NCBI GenBank assembly: GCA_019038815.1 | Contig: JAHOYS010000258.1 | Coordinates: forward strand, 1 to 34,776 | DNA: 34,776 nt | Origin: Desulfobacterales bacterium | GTDB taxonomy: Bacteria; Desulfobacterota; Desulfobacteria; Desulfobacterales; Desulfobacteraceae | Direction of reading: 5' to 3' | Shown here: piece after piece, positions 24,879 to 33,720 of the stretch | Layout: each line of letters begins with the position of its first letter | How positions within the stretch are numbered: position 1 is the first letter of the stretch | Program-made: the position numbers and the translations under genes | The notes under the pieces: generated by a model | Told to the model about the DNA's origin: nothing | Database searches by the model: none | What the model saw: only the letters and a program-made list of their open reading frames with translations

Positions 24879-27800
24879 TTAATATAGGGGGTTGGCCGTG
24901 CCATCAGTTAAGCCTACGGTCCCGTCTTTAAATACCAATTTACTTTGTGTTGAACTGTAATAAATGCTAAAGTTTGGAGCAGCTGCGTCAGCTAATGTCG
25001 TCGGACTAATCGTGGCATCACCTCTGATGCTCATGCCTAGTACCCTATCCAAGTAGATTTTGAAGTGGGCTTCTACTGGTGGGGCTACAATGGTCGGTGC
25101 GTAAGTTCTAGTAATTCTAATATATTTAGCAGACGTTATTGCATCGCCGTCAGAGGCATTTGAAGCTGCCCAAGCACCGGGAGCGGACCAACTAATCTGC
25201 CCCGACTGTTGGAACCCGGTTGTACCATCCGTTAATATTGGTAGTGTTGCCCATGTGTCATTCCCGGTAGAATACTCAAATGTAGCAACAATATTCTTAC
25301 CACCACCACCTAACTCCGTATATTCAAGAACTTCAAAATCAATGGCATTACCGATTAGGATTTTATCGCCATTAGCCCCAAATATAGTCATATCTGTAGT
25401 GCTAGTATCCAGAAAAGCCGTGCCTGCTTGTGGTGCCCCTGTAACTCTATCGGTTGTTACCCCGCCAACAGCCACGAAATCATAGCCGTAGCTTGGGTCA
25501 ACTGCGGTTGCACCTTGTACAATCACGGCGTTAGTGAATCCGGGAAGTATGCGTAGTGCTGTCGTGTTGGCATCTGAACCATTAACAGTAACGGCCAAGT
25601 AGGCATCAATTTCTGTCGTGGCGTCTGCACTAGTTGCTTCAGAAACATCCACCCTGATGCCCATCCCTCCACCAGTATCACCGGGCTGTAGGTCTCCAGA
25701 TTGATAATCAGCAACAATTGCTTGTACCGCATTATATCCGTTAGCTTTAGCTTCAAAAAAGCCACCGTCAACACCATCAGCCCCGGCTTCTAGCTCTACT
25801 TCAAACATATAGTTAGAATACTGGCTGCCAACCCAATCATTTGAATGTACATCAAAATGGCCCTCGCTGTTGCATTGGAATTCACTATGGTATCCGTCTC
25901 CCATAACGATTTGCGGATGAGTTATTACATAGTATCCAAAATCGGCCAAGTCGTCATCCCATCCCATTGTGTGCAGAACGACATTATCAGTATCAATGAC
26001 GGCAGCAATTGCCGCCATCGCCCCTCTCTTGGCTCCAGTCCTAACAATTATCCAGCGGCCAACATCATCTGAATCGAAAGTTCCGGCGAGGTCTGTCATA
26101 AGAGCCTCAAAAGAACCACCCGTCAGGTCAAAATCTGCTTCATGTGCTGTGTGGTCGTCGATTATATCGAGTCCACCACTATCAAAGCCTATAAGGGAGC
26201 CGCCCCATTCCAGAGCTTCACTTCTAATACCTGATGAAGTGTAAAATCGTCCGTTGCCCTGTATTTGTGCAAGGGTAGCGTCAGAACTATCTGTCCATGT
26301 TTGTAGGTTAGCCGTTTGTGAGGCGTTGCCCTTGACAATTGATTGTACAACATCGGTGGCACCACCAACAGTACTTACGCCCGTAGTAAGAAAGTCGCCA
26401 GTAGTCTCAATATCCGTATCGTCGAAGTCGGCTGTGCCCGCCGTACTATAATCCAAAATAACATCTGTGCCGCCCAAGGCGAGTAGTTGCCGTGCATCCC
26501 AATTGATAGAATTACCTGCTGATGAATCCTTCAGCAGCAGGGTGTTCCAGTTGAGGACTTCAGCGCCAGCCGAATGCATAGTACCTACCGACCAGTCAAG
26601 AGCAGCTGCTCCGCTGGTCATAAGTTGCTCAATATCCAGGTCTATGACGGTCGTACCACCCGTGTCTTTGAGTTCTCGGTTGGTCACATCAAAAGCATTT
26701 TTGGCACTATCGTCTATAATATCAGAAACGCCAGTCAAATCGTTGGCATCAAGGTACAGGTCGCCAGACAGGTTCATAGTACCAAACGCACCATTGCCAG
26801 TAGTGGTTATGTCGCCTGCGAACGTCGCATCGGCGCCCTCAAACTTCATCGGCTCGACTACGGCTCCGTCTAACATCGTGTGGAACGCCCACTTGGACGT
26901 TTCGTCATCGACAGTAGGGTCAAGCCAACTGACTTCCAGGTTAGCGGCTTGGGAAACCCCTCCGCCGCTCTCTTCGAGTTGCATCAACCATCTGAAGCCA
27001 AGGCCTACTCCACCAGAACCACCCCCACGAGCCAGTCGCATCGTGTGGATAGTGAAGATCTCATCTGCAGAGACCTTCGCTTGCTGTGACAATAGACCAG
27101 AACCCTCTATACCGCCTGGATTGATTGACAGGTCCTTCTGCGCAACCAGAGCACCACAATTTGCTTCAATTTCGTCGGAACCCTCATCCCAAACTATAGA
27201 ACCCGAATTGGTCAGCCCGAGGAAATTGATAGTGGAGTCGGTTGCGGCCGTCGCATCTCCAAGATTGAACGTGTGGCCGATGGTAAGGTCGCCTGTGGTC
27301 GTTATGTCACCTGCTTGGAAATCAAAATCTCCTGCCGAGTCAATAGACAAGAACGTGGCCCAAGCCCCACTATTGTATTTCAAATCCAAGTCACCGGACG
27401 TGTTGTTCCGGACAAACCCATATCTTGTGGCGGGCGTAGCACCAAAAGTTAACGGGATGTTATCATACATCCTGAACCCGTTGGTTGTTTTTTCATCTAT
27501 AAATGCGACTGGTGCCCCAGCCTCCAGAAACCTCCACCCCGTCGCAGCGTCAATATTGAAGTAGCCTAATGAATCAATGGACAACTTACCCCACCACGTA
27601 GAACGGTCATCAAATCCATTAATCTGTATGCCAGCGGAGTGAGCAAGTTGATTTACCTGCATAAACCCAGCATCAATATCGCCGGTAGTCTCAAGGTCCG
27701 TGTCGCCGAAGGCTGCTGTGCCCGCCGTACTATAATCCAAAATAACATCTGTGCCATCTGTAGCAAGCAGTTGCCTATCTGTCCAATCTATTGAACTTTT

Positions 27801-28091
27801 ACCAGACGTATCATCTAAAAATTGAGAATCAGCATCTATAACTGCTATGCCCGTTGATTCGTTAATTACGCCCGTAGTTACCTCATTAACATCTATAATA
27901 TCGCCCGCATTAGTAGGTGACAAAGTAGTCCCAGTTCGGGTCCAAGGTCCAAATGCACCAGTACCATCAGAGGCGATATTCAGCCACTTGCTAGTGGCTG
28001 AATTATATCTTAATATATCATTATCTGCTATGCTGGATATGTTGACATCATCAACCAACTCCGATAATCTTTGTAAAATTCTAAATGCCAT
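24879..28091 (-). CDS. Large tail fibre-like protein with internal repeats
   Basis: 1070 aa, repeated D(L/I)ETTGD, GDITTTGN.. segments. Confidence 0.7.
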   Translation of the reverse strand: MAFRILQRLSELVDDVNISSIADNDILRYNSATSKWLNIASDGTGAFGPWTRTGTTLSPTNAGDIIDVNEVTTGVINESTGIAVIDADSQFLDDTSGKSSIDWTDRQLLATDGTDVILDYSTAGTAAFGDTDLETTGDIDAGFMQVNQLAHSAGIQINGFDDRSTWWGKLSIDSLGYFNIDAATGWRFLEAGAPVAFIDEKTTNGFRMYDNIPLTFGATPATRYGFVRNNTSGDLDLKYNSGAWATFLSIDSAGDFDFQAGDITTTGDLTIGHTFNLGDATAATDSTINFLGLTNSGSIVWDEGSDEIEANCGALVAQKDLSINPGGIEGSGLLSQQAKVSADEIFTIHTMRLARGGGSGGVGLGFRWLMQLEESGGGVSQAANLEVSWLDPTVDDETSKWAFHTMLDGAVVEPMKFEGADATFAGDITTTGNGAFGTMNLSGDLYLDANDLTGVSDIIDDSAKNAFDVTNRELKDTGGTTVIDLDIEQLMTSGAAALDWSVGTMHSAGAEVLNWNTLLLKDSSAGNSINWDARQLLALGGTDVILDYSTAGTADFDDTDIETTGDFLTTGVSTVGGATDVVQSIVKGNASQTANLQTWTDSSDATLAQIQGNGRFYTSSGIRSEALEWGGSLIGFDSGGLDIIDDHTAHEADFDLTGGSFEALMTDLAGTFDSDDVGRWIIVRTGAKRGAMAAIAAVIDTDNVVLHTMGWDDDLADFGYYVITHPQIVMGDGYHSEFQCNSEGHFDVHSNDWVGSQYSNYMFEVELEAGADGVDGGFFEAKANGYNAVQAIVADYQSGDLQPGDTGGGMGIRVDVSEATSADATTEIDAYLAVTVNGSDANTTALRILPGFTNAVIVQGATAVDPSYGYDFVAVGGVTTDRVTGAPQAGTAFLDTSTTDMTIFGANGDKILIGNAIDFEVLEYTELGGGGKNIVATFEYSTGNDTWATLPILTDGTTGFQQSGQISWSAPGAWAASNASDGDAITSAKYIRITRTYAPTIVAPPVEAHFKIYLDRVLGMSIRGDATISPTTLADAAAPNFSIYYSSTQSKLVFKDGTVGLTDGTANPLY
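26431..26471. repeat. 41-bp perfect intragenic repeat, copy 1
   Basis: gctgtgcccgccgtactataatccaaaataacatctgtgcc; copy 2 at 27715-27755. Confidence 0.95.
27715..27755. repeat. 41-bp perfect intragenic repeat, copy 2
   Basis: Identical to 26431-26471; encodes TDVILDYSTAGTA. Confidence 0.95.
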
Positions 28092-28813
28092 TAGCTAATC
28101 CTTAATTTATTCATGAAAACTTCCCTACTGTTTACATTCTCTTCCAACCTTGTCATAACCTGCTCGATTGGAGTATATGGCAGTATCTCATTATCGCTGC
28201 AACAAATTATTTCTTTTTTTAATTTTACAGCTTGTTCTTTACACCACAGCAGCCCCTCTGTGGTACGGTCAACGAAGGTGTCTAAATGAAGCTTAGTTGG
28301 ACCAAAAAAGTTCTCTCCCTGCTTAGCACAATCAACTCCGGCAAAAATTATAGGATTAAATCCAAGATTACACGCAATTTGAAACAGTAGGGGTGTTGCC
28401 GTTCTAGACCCGTGTAATCTTAGTAAATTTTGATGAAAATCCCACTCTCCAACTATTTGGCGATATTCAAGCCTTGGTAACGCCTTACAACAGTTTTTAC
28501 GGCATAAAATAAGAGAATCCCTTGCTAATTCGTCTATTTCTTCCTGTTCTTCGATGTTTTTAGTATAAACCGACGCATCTTGAAAGAAAAGAATGTTCGG
28601 AGTCAGCATTTTATAGGCTCTATTTACTCCAATAGTAAAATAAAAATCTTCTAGCTCCTCTGCATATTCTTCTAGACAATTCAAAGACGGTCCACAACCC
28701 AATAAAAAGCAGGGGATATTTTTGAACATCCCCGGCCATTCATGCATAATTTTTTTTCTAACCTCAAACCGAAGTCTATATCGAAGAGGTGCTCTCTGAA
28801 CTCTTCCTGCCAT
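28091..28813 (-). CDS. MptE/DUF115-like putative glycosyltransferase-associated protein
   Basis: PCFLLGCGPSLNCLEEY..IGVNRAYKMLTPNILFFQDASVY. Confidence 0.6.
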   Translation of the reverse strand: MAGRVQRAPLRYRLRFEVRKKIMHEWPGMFKNIPCFLLGCGPSLNCLEEYAEELEDFYFTIGVNRAYKMLTPNILFFQDASVYTKNIEEQEEIDELARDSLILCRKNCCKALPRLEYRQIVGEWDFHQNLLRLHGSRTATPLLFQIACNLGFNPIIFAGVDCAKQGENFFGPTKLHLDTFVDRTTEGLLWCKEQAVKLKKEIICCSDNEILPYTPIEQVMTRLEENVNSREVFMNKLRIS

Positions 28814-28814
28814 A

Positions 28815-29456
28815 CTAGTCCTTTAGTGACTTGACAACTTTTTTGGTGCTTTTATCCTGATTTTCAGCCAATTTGTTGTTGAAAGCTTCTCTATCGTCTG
28901 GAAGCAACGTATCTTTGGCTTTCTGAACACTCTCTACGATGTCCTTCGTTATTTTACCCTTTGTAACGGCCTGATAAGCTCCGCCCAAAATAGGAAGTGC
29001 CGAGAATAAAGGTTTTGCAAAAACAGATACACCGGGAATAAAAGTAGCTCCGAATAGTAATGCAATTCCACCTAAAGAAAAGAAAATTATATTACGACCT
29101 GCAATCCATAGACGCTCGATGAGAGATAAATCTCCGCCTCCGGCGGAGATTTTACCAGCCTTAGTATCTAACAATATCGGCTTCCTGTTAATGCTCCCCT
29201 CTATAGCACTCACGCCAAACGGAGACATTATGCGTGCCCCAAAATACTTATCTGTGGCTGTGTAACTCTCACCCTCGTAGGAATAGTTCTTACCCTCTTC
29301 TCCTGTTTCAACAACAATTTTTATTTCGTATTCATCAGGTAATTCTTTGACGGCCTTCACAATATCTTGGACCAGTGGCGGTGAAGCCTTCTCTACTTTA
29401 GTCGCTGGCTCACACCCAATACAAAACAACATGGCGAGACATAATAATTTATTCAT
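28815..29456 (-). CDS. Lipoprotein with later TM segments
   Basis: MNKLLCLAMLFCIGCEPATK lipobox; ..NIIFFSLGGIALLFGATFIPG.. Confidence 0.65.
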   Translation of the reverse strand: MNKLLCLAMLFCIGCEPATKVEKASPPLVQDIVKAVKELPDEYEIKIVVETGEEGKNYSYEGESYTATDKYFGARIMSPFGVSAIEGSINRKPILLDTKAGKISAGGGDLSLIERLWIAGRNIIFFSLGGIALLFGATFIPGVSVFAKPLFSALPILGGAYQAVTKGKITKDIVESVQKAKDTLLPDDREAFNNKLAENQDKSTKKVVKSLKD

Positions 29457-29610
29457 TTGTATACCTCTTGATGAGTATGGTTGTTTTGGTAGAGCCTTTA
29501 GTAATATCACTCGATGTGATACTAGGCCCGGATTTGCGTGCAGTCACGTCTGTCTTTGCAAAACTGCATCCCGATATTAGTAGTAGCATGATAATTAGAA
29601 ATTTTTGCAT
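29449..29610 (-). CDS. 53-aa lipoprotein (not in ORF track)
   Basis: AAGGGGAG SD; MQKFLIIMLLLISGCSFAKTDVTARKSG..., overlaps the next start (ATGAATAA). Confidence 0.75.
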   Translation of the reverse strand: MQKFLIIMLLLISGCSFAKTDVTARKSGPSITSSDITKGSTKTTILIKRYTNE

Positions 29611-29645
29611 AAGTTCTCCCCTTTTAATGTAGCACTTACATCGTT

Positions 29646-30326
29646 TTAACTGCGAAATTCTGTATAATCCTTAGTCTTTAACCACTTCCTTCTCAGTCGT
29701 CTGAATTTTCTTCGGTCCATACTCGTTTTAAAAGAATCCTCATTGGCTTCCATAAGGTCATCAGAATTATGAAGCCGCCACTCATGTTTAATAATGCATT
29801 TATCTATAAATTTTTGTTTTCCCTCAGTTACGATTGTTAAAAAGTTGTCACAACAGTGCGTGGTAAAGTCTGGATGATATAAATGAGTCATACCGTCATA
29901 CATCCGGCGTCCCATTATGGTCAGCGTGCAGATGTTTCTTTGTCTGTTATCGAAGTACCATAGCAACCCATCTAAATCGGGAAAATACTTCTCCATATCA
30001 TTCCTAATAATATCATCATACCCTTTTATCTGAGGTATTTGGTCGTCAGATACTAACACCACTATGTCCCAAGGTGTGTCTGGCACATCTGAATTGCAAG
30101 CTTCAATCTTTGTTTTACTATTCCCAAACTTTATAGAACAATTTTTAAGAGATTTAACAAACTCAATGATATTGTCATTGTTCATAGAGTCGTCCCCCCG
30201 GTCGGCAGATACTACAAATTCATAATCATCTTTATTTGTCATAAACTCTAAGTACTTGGTAATAGTAGACTTAAACAGTTCTGGACGACTTCTAGTTGGG
30301 TACTTTAGAAGCAATTTTAATCCCAT
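29646..30326 (-). CDS. Glycosyltransferase-like protein
   Basis: MGLKLLLKYPTRSRPELF..YEFVVSADRGDDS..WDIVVLVSDDQIP GT-A-like motifs. Confidence 0.6.
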   Translation of the reverse strand: MGLKLLLKYPTRSRPELFKSTITKYLEFMTNKDDYEFVVSADRGDDSMNNDNIIEFVKSLKNCSIKFGNSKTKIEACNSDVPDTPWDIVVLVSDDQIPQIKGYDDIIRNDMEKYFPDLDGLLWYFDNRQRNICTLTIMGRRMYDGMTHLYHPDFTTHCCDNFLTIVTEGKQKFIDKCIIKHEWRLHNSDDLMEANEDSFKTSMDRRKFRRLRRKWLKTKDYTEFRS

Positions 30327-30398
30327 TTTTTCTCCTTTTTTAATTTATCTAATTTGGTCTTTAAACGGCATAACAACTCCTTAATAAATAAGTTTATA

Positions 30399-31115
30399 TT
30401 ATACCTTATTCCAACCTAAAATACCAGTTAAAACATCATCCGGGTGAAACACTGGTTTTTTATATCTTTCTAAATATTTAAGTTGTTCATCAACACTGTG
30501 CCCAGACTTAATGACGCTCTCTTTGTATTCGGGTTTGTTCGTTCTATCTATTGGCATACTCGGATGATACGATTCATAATAACCGTCCTTGAAGAAGGTG
30601 AAACCCGTCACAAATAATTCTTTAATTTTAAACTGCATCAAATAGTCAATCGCCAACGTGCCCGTACAAGGTTCACCCTGTGTCGCATTCCTGATTTGTT
30701 TATGTATATCTAGTGGGATATAGACAAGTGTGAAATCATTATATTTATTATTAATTTCTTCCAGAGCAGCATATTGTTTTTGTGTAAATCTTGTATATGC
30801 AGGATGATGAACAACTATATATTTCAACCCACTAGCCTTAGCCGGTATATAATAATTTATATAAACATCTTCCATACGCTCTTTGTAATCCTCCTTACGA
30901 GAATTGTGGCACATATAATCCTCGGCCAGACCAGTAATTAATATGTCTGTACGAAGTCCTATGTCTTTATGAAGCTCTTCCGGTGCCGGAAGAGCTGAAT
31001 TCATACGTACAACAATATCATATGAATCTATGAGTTGTCCAGAATCCTTAAGAGACGGGGATGGACCAACAAGACATATTTTCTTTCCATATAAATCTGC
31101 CACAATGCTATTCAT
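30399..31115 (-). CDS. Sialyltransferase (GT29)-like protein
   Basis: KKICLVGPSPSLKDSGQLIDSYDIVVRMNSALP sialyl-motif-like; ATGA overlap with upstream micro-ORF sets the start. Confidence 0.65.
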   Translation of the reverse strand: MNSIVADLYGKKICLVGPSPSLKDSGQLIDSYDIVVRMNSALPAPEELHKDIGLRTDILITGLAEDYMCHNSRKEDYKERMEDVYINYYIPAKASGLKYIVVHHPAYTRFTQKQYAALEEINNKYNDFTLVYIPLDIHKQIRNATQGEPCTGTLAIDYLMQFKIKELFVTGFTFFKDGYYESYHPSMPIDRTNKPEYKESVIKSGHSVDEQLKYLERYKKPVFHPDDVLTGILGWNKV

Positions 31116-31201
31116 TTGACCCCTTTGCGTCTTTTTATATGACAATCCTTACTAAAACTACTCTTCTCTAACAATAGTTCACAACCTATACATTCTTTCA
31201 T
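31112..31201 (-). CDS. 29-aa Cys micro-ORF MKECIGCELLLEKSSFSKDCHIKRRKGVK
   Basis: GGAG SD, ATGA coupling to the next gene, upstream TGTTATAAT extended -10-like sequence. Confidence 0.5.
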   Translation of the reverse strand: MKECIGCELLLEKSSFSKDCHIKRRKGVK

Positions 31202-31240
31202 ATCATCTCCTTAAACCAAAATTATAACATAATTTTAATC

Positions 31241-31786
31241 CTATTTCCATAAGCCAATGTATAAAGTATGGTCACCTTGGAGACCCTCGCTATACATATA
31301 AATATCAGTTATATCTGAGTACTCCTCAAGCTTAACTGTCCACCAGCCCTGACTATTGGCTGAAGGATGAAGCGTCTTACCGTCTTCTGTCCTGTAGCAT
31401 GTCTCCTTCTTGAAGCATACTGTCACGAAGTACCTCTCGCTTACTCGTTTCATCTCCCTTAAGGAAGCGTCAACTTTCTCCTCATCCAAGTGCTCTAAAA
31501 CATCGAAAGACGTACACATATCAAACTCTTTATCTTTGAATGGAAGGTCATGGGCTGAAGCTATTACATCAGCACTTGGACATGCTATGTCTACACCGAC
31601 TTTATCTTTGTCAGATGCCATTGGATAACCCTTCACAAACTCATTGTGACCGCAGCCAATGTCTATAATACTCTTCGGAAAGAGCTTTAAAAGCTTTTGA
31701 AGATGGTCCCTACTATGGTTATCTGAGCCATATTTGCCGTATTTTGCTTGGTTATTATAAATATATTCATAGTCTTCTTTACTCAT
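31241..31786 (-). CDS. Class I SAM-dependent methyltransferase
   Basis: SIIDIGCGHNEFVKGYP..VGVDIACPSADV..FDMCTSFDVLEHL. Confidence 0.8.
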   Translation of the reverse strand: MSKEDYEYIYNNQAKYGKYGSDNHSRDHLQKLLKLFPKSIIDIGCGHNEFVKGYPMASDKDKVGVDIACPSADVIASAHDLPFKDKEFDMCTSFDVLEHLDEEKVDASLREMKRVSERYFVTVCFKKETCYRTEDGKTLHPSANSQGWWTVKLEEYSDITDIYMYSEGLQGDHTLYIGLWK

Positions 31787-31807
31787 AATCTATATTCCTC
31801 TTAATTT

Positions 31808-31951
31808 TTATAAGTGGTCGTTAAAATAATCAACGCCTGTGATTGCGTTTGACGCCAAAAAGCAACTCTGTTTGCCCAAAATTATATGATTACATGTTTT
31901 ACTAATCGGTATTAGCCCACCGAGATATTCGATATCAAATTTTTTACTCAT
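31808..31951 (-). CDS. 47-aa small ORF MSKKFDIEYLGGLIPISKTCNHIILGKQSCFLASNAITGVDYFNDHL (not in ORF track)
   Basis: GGAG SD and 8-nt overlap with the preceding ORF. Confidence 0.55.
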   Translation of the reverse strand: MSKKFDIEYLGGLIPISKTCNHIILGKQSCFLASNAITGVDYFNDHL

Positions 31952-32282
31952 AATCATTCTCCTCCATGTTTTTAAATTCTAAATAAGTTGTTGATAATTC
32001 CAACGCCCGTTCATCGTGAAAAATGTTCTCAAACATAGCAATGACTTCTAATTTTCGGCACACCTCGCCATTATATTCTGAGACATCTCCAGTCATGACT
32101 GTATTTATTTCAATCTCACTACAGGTAAAGTGCTCATAACCCTCAACGGGACAAATACAGTGCAGAAAATCACACTCTATTTTTTCGTTTCGATTATCAA
32201 TTTGGTCTACACCGTCTTCATAATCGAAAGTGAGAATCAGATGTTCTTCTAAACTGTCCTTCAATCGCCCCACTTCTCCCAT
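31944..32282 (-). CDS. Hypothetical protein, 112 aa
   Basis: GGAAG SD before MGEVGRLKDSLEEHL; overlaps the rSAM stop. Confidence 0.55.
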   Translation of the reverse strand: MGEVGRLKDSLEEHLILTFDYEDGVDQIDNRNEKIECDFLHCICPVEGYEHFTCSEIEINTVMTGDVSEYNGEVCRKLEVIAMFENIFHDERALELSTTYLEFKNMEENDYE

Positions 32283-32899
32283 CGCTTCTTCCTCGCCCAT
32301 GGACAAATGACACACAATTGTCCACATTTTTGTATCTCTTTTTTCCAATTATCCGTTACTTCTATACACGTATCTGTGTCTAAGCCCGGACCTGCACAAC
32401 AAGAATATAATCGCCCCTCAAATAAAACGGGACCAATATCTAATCTTTCACAAGCTTGGTCTCTACCTGTCATGTCTGGAAACTGGACATGAACAACGTC
32501 GCCAATTGTAAGTTTTTCTTCAGGCACAATTGTCTGAATATATTGGCATAATTTTTCGTTGTCTTTACAGCCTTCATAAGTTTTTGAGGAATAATGACTT
32601 ACATTTACTTGGTCAAACAACTCAAATGCTTTTTCATTTCCTTTTATCTTGAAACCATCTGTCTGTAGAATTAGTGTCTTAGGTCTATATAGTTTTATAA
32701 ATGTTTTTATATATTTATAAAATTGTTTATGAATTGTAGGTTCACCACCAGTTATAACTACTTCTTCCATATCCTGAAAGTACTTAGAATATTTTTCTAA
32801 ATAATCAAAATCATTATCATGTTTAAATTCGTTATAAGCCGTTCCTAGACTGCACCAATGGCAAGTTCGGTTGCACCTGCTCGTTATACTAAACTGCAT
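32261..32899 (-). CDS. Radical SAM enzyme with C-terminal Cys cluster (SPASM-like)
   Basis: CNRTCHWC (CX3CX2C), VVITGGEPT, C-terminal CERLDIGPVLFEGRLYSCCAG...KCGQLCVICPWA. Confidence 0.85.
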   Translation of the reverse strand: MQFSITSRCNRTCHWCSLGTAYNEFKHDNDFDYLEKYSKYFQDMEEVVITGGEPTIHKQFYKYIKTFIKLYRPKTLILQTDGFKIKGNEKAFELFDQVNVSHYSSKTYEGCKDNEKLCQYIQTIVPEEKLTIGDVVHVQFPDMTGRDQACERLDIGPVLFEGRLYSCCAGPGLDTDTCIEVTDNWKKEIQKCGQLCVICPWARKKRWEKWGD

Positions 32900-32920
32900 T
32901 TTATCTGTTCTTAAAAGAAT

Positions 32921-32942
32921 TTTTATCCTCCTTTTATCCTCC
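32921..32942. repeat. 11 bp x 2 tandem duplication (ttttatcctcc), SD-like on the minus strand
   Basis: Minus strand ggaggataaaaggaggataaaa. Confidence 0.85.
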
Positions 32943-32944
32943 TT

Positions 32945-33631
32945 TTACACTCCTGATGCTACTAAGACATAACCCTTAGTATCGGGTGGCCCATATGTTA
33001 ATAATTTATTTTTACTTGTATCTGTGAATTTCATTTCGAGCTTAGAAGCAATCACGGATGCTATTGACTGGTCATGACGGTGCCCTAAGCATCTCTCATC
33101 AGCCGAGCACTGTCGTCTATCGTTCTTCCACGGGCCTGAGAATACTTCTTTATTTTTACTATATTCATACCAAGTATAAAAGAAGTCCTGACAGATGGAA
33201 GTAGTAAAGTCAAAGCCCATGACGTTAGCCATAGCATGAGGCAAATCCATTGCTTCATCTCTCGTCAAATTCATTATTTCCAATGACTTATCTGTCATCC
33301 AGTTCCCAGTGTTCCAACCATTCTGTTGAAGATAATACCCCTGTTCATCGATTATATCCCAGATAGCATCTAGCCGCTTCGTTACAACACAGCCTGCATC
33401 TATCCAAAGAACTTGCTCATACCCTTGGACTCGTGCGATATTAATAACAAATGGTTTAAATCCGTAATTAATTTCTTGATGTGTTGGGCACCCTTCTGGG
33501 TACTCTGTATAAAACTTCATCTCGCCTATGTGATAATCAAGAACACTTCTTCGCAATTTTCCAAGGGCATTTCGGTATCGTCTCGAACCTTCATCATCTA
33601 TTCCTAAACTTATTACAATACGTTTTTTCAT
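32945..33631 (-). CDS. Glycosyltransferase-like protein (GT-A fold candidate)
   Basis: ..YEQVLWIDAGCVVTKRLDAIWDII.. Confidence 0.6.
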   Translation of the reverse strand: MKKRIVISLGIDDEGSRRYRNALGKLRRSVLDYHIGEMKFYTEYPEGCPTHQEINYGFKPFVINIARVQGYEQVLWIDAGCVVTKRLDAIWDIIDEQGYYLQQNGWNTGNWMTDKSLEIMNLTRDEAMDLPHAMANVMGFDFTTSICQDFFYTWYEYSKNKEVFSGPWKNDRRQCSADERCLGHRHDQSIASVIASKLEMKFTDTSKNKLLTYGPPDTKGYVLVASGV

Positions 33632-33720
33632 TTTCCTTCTCCTTAATCAATTGTTCAAATTGTTGACATCCTCATCTTTTATAAGCTTCGCCTGTTTTAA
33701 ATTTTCTGCATTTTGATAAT

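Noticed and set aside
26467-27564. 365-aa plus-strand ORF antisense to the tail fibre gene
   Set aside because: Shadow ORF in a GC-richer coding region; low-complexity, no RBS, contradicted by the clear minus-strand gene.
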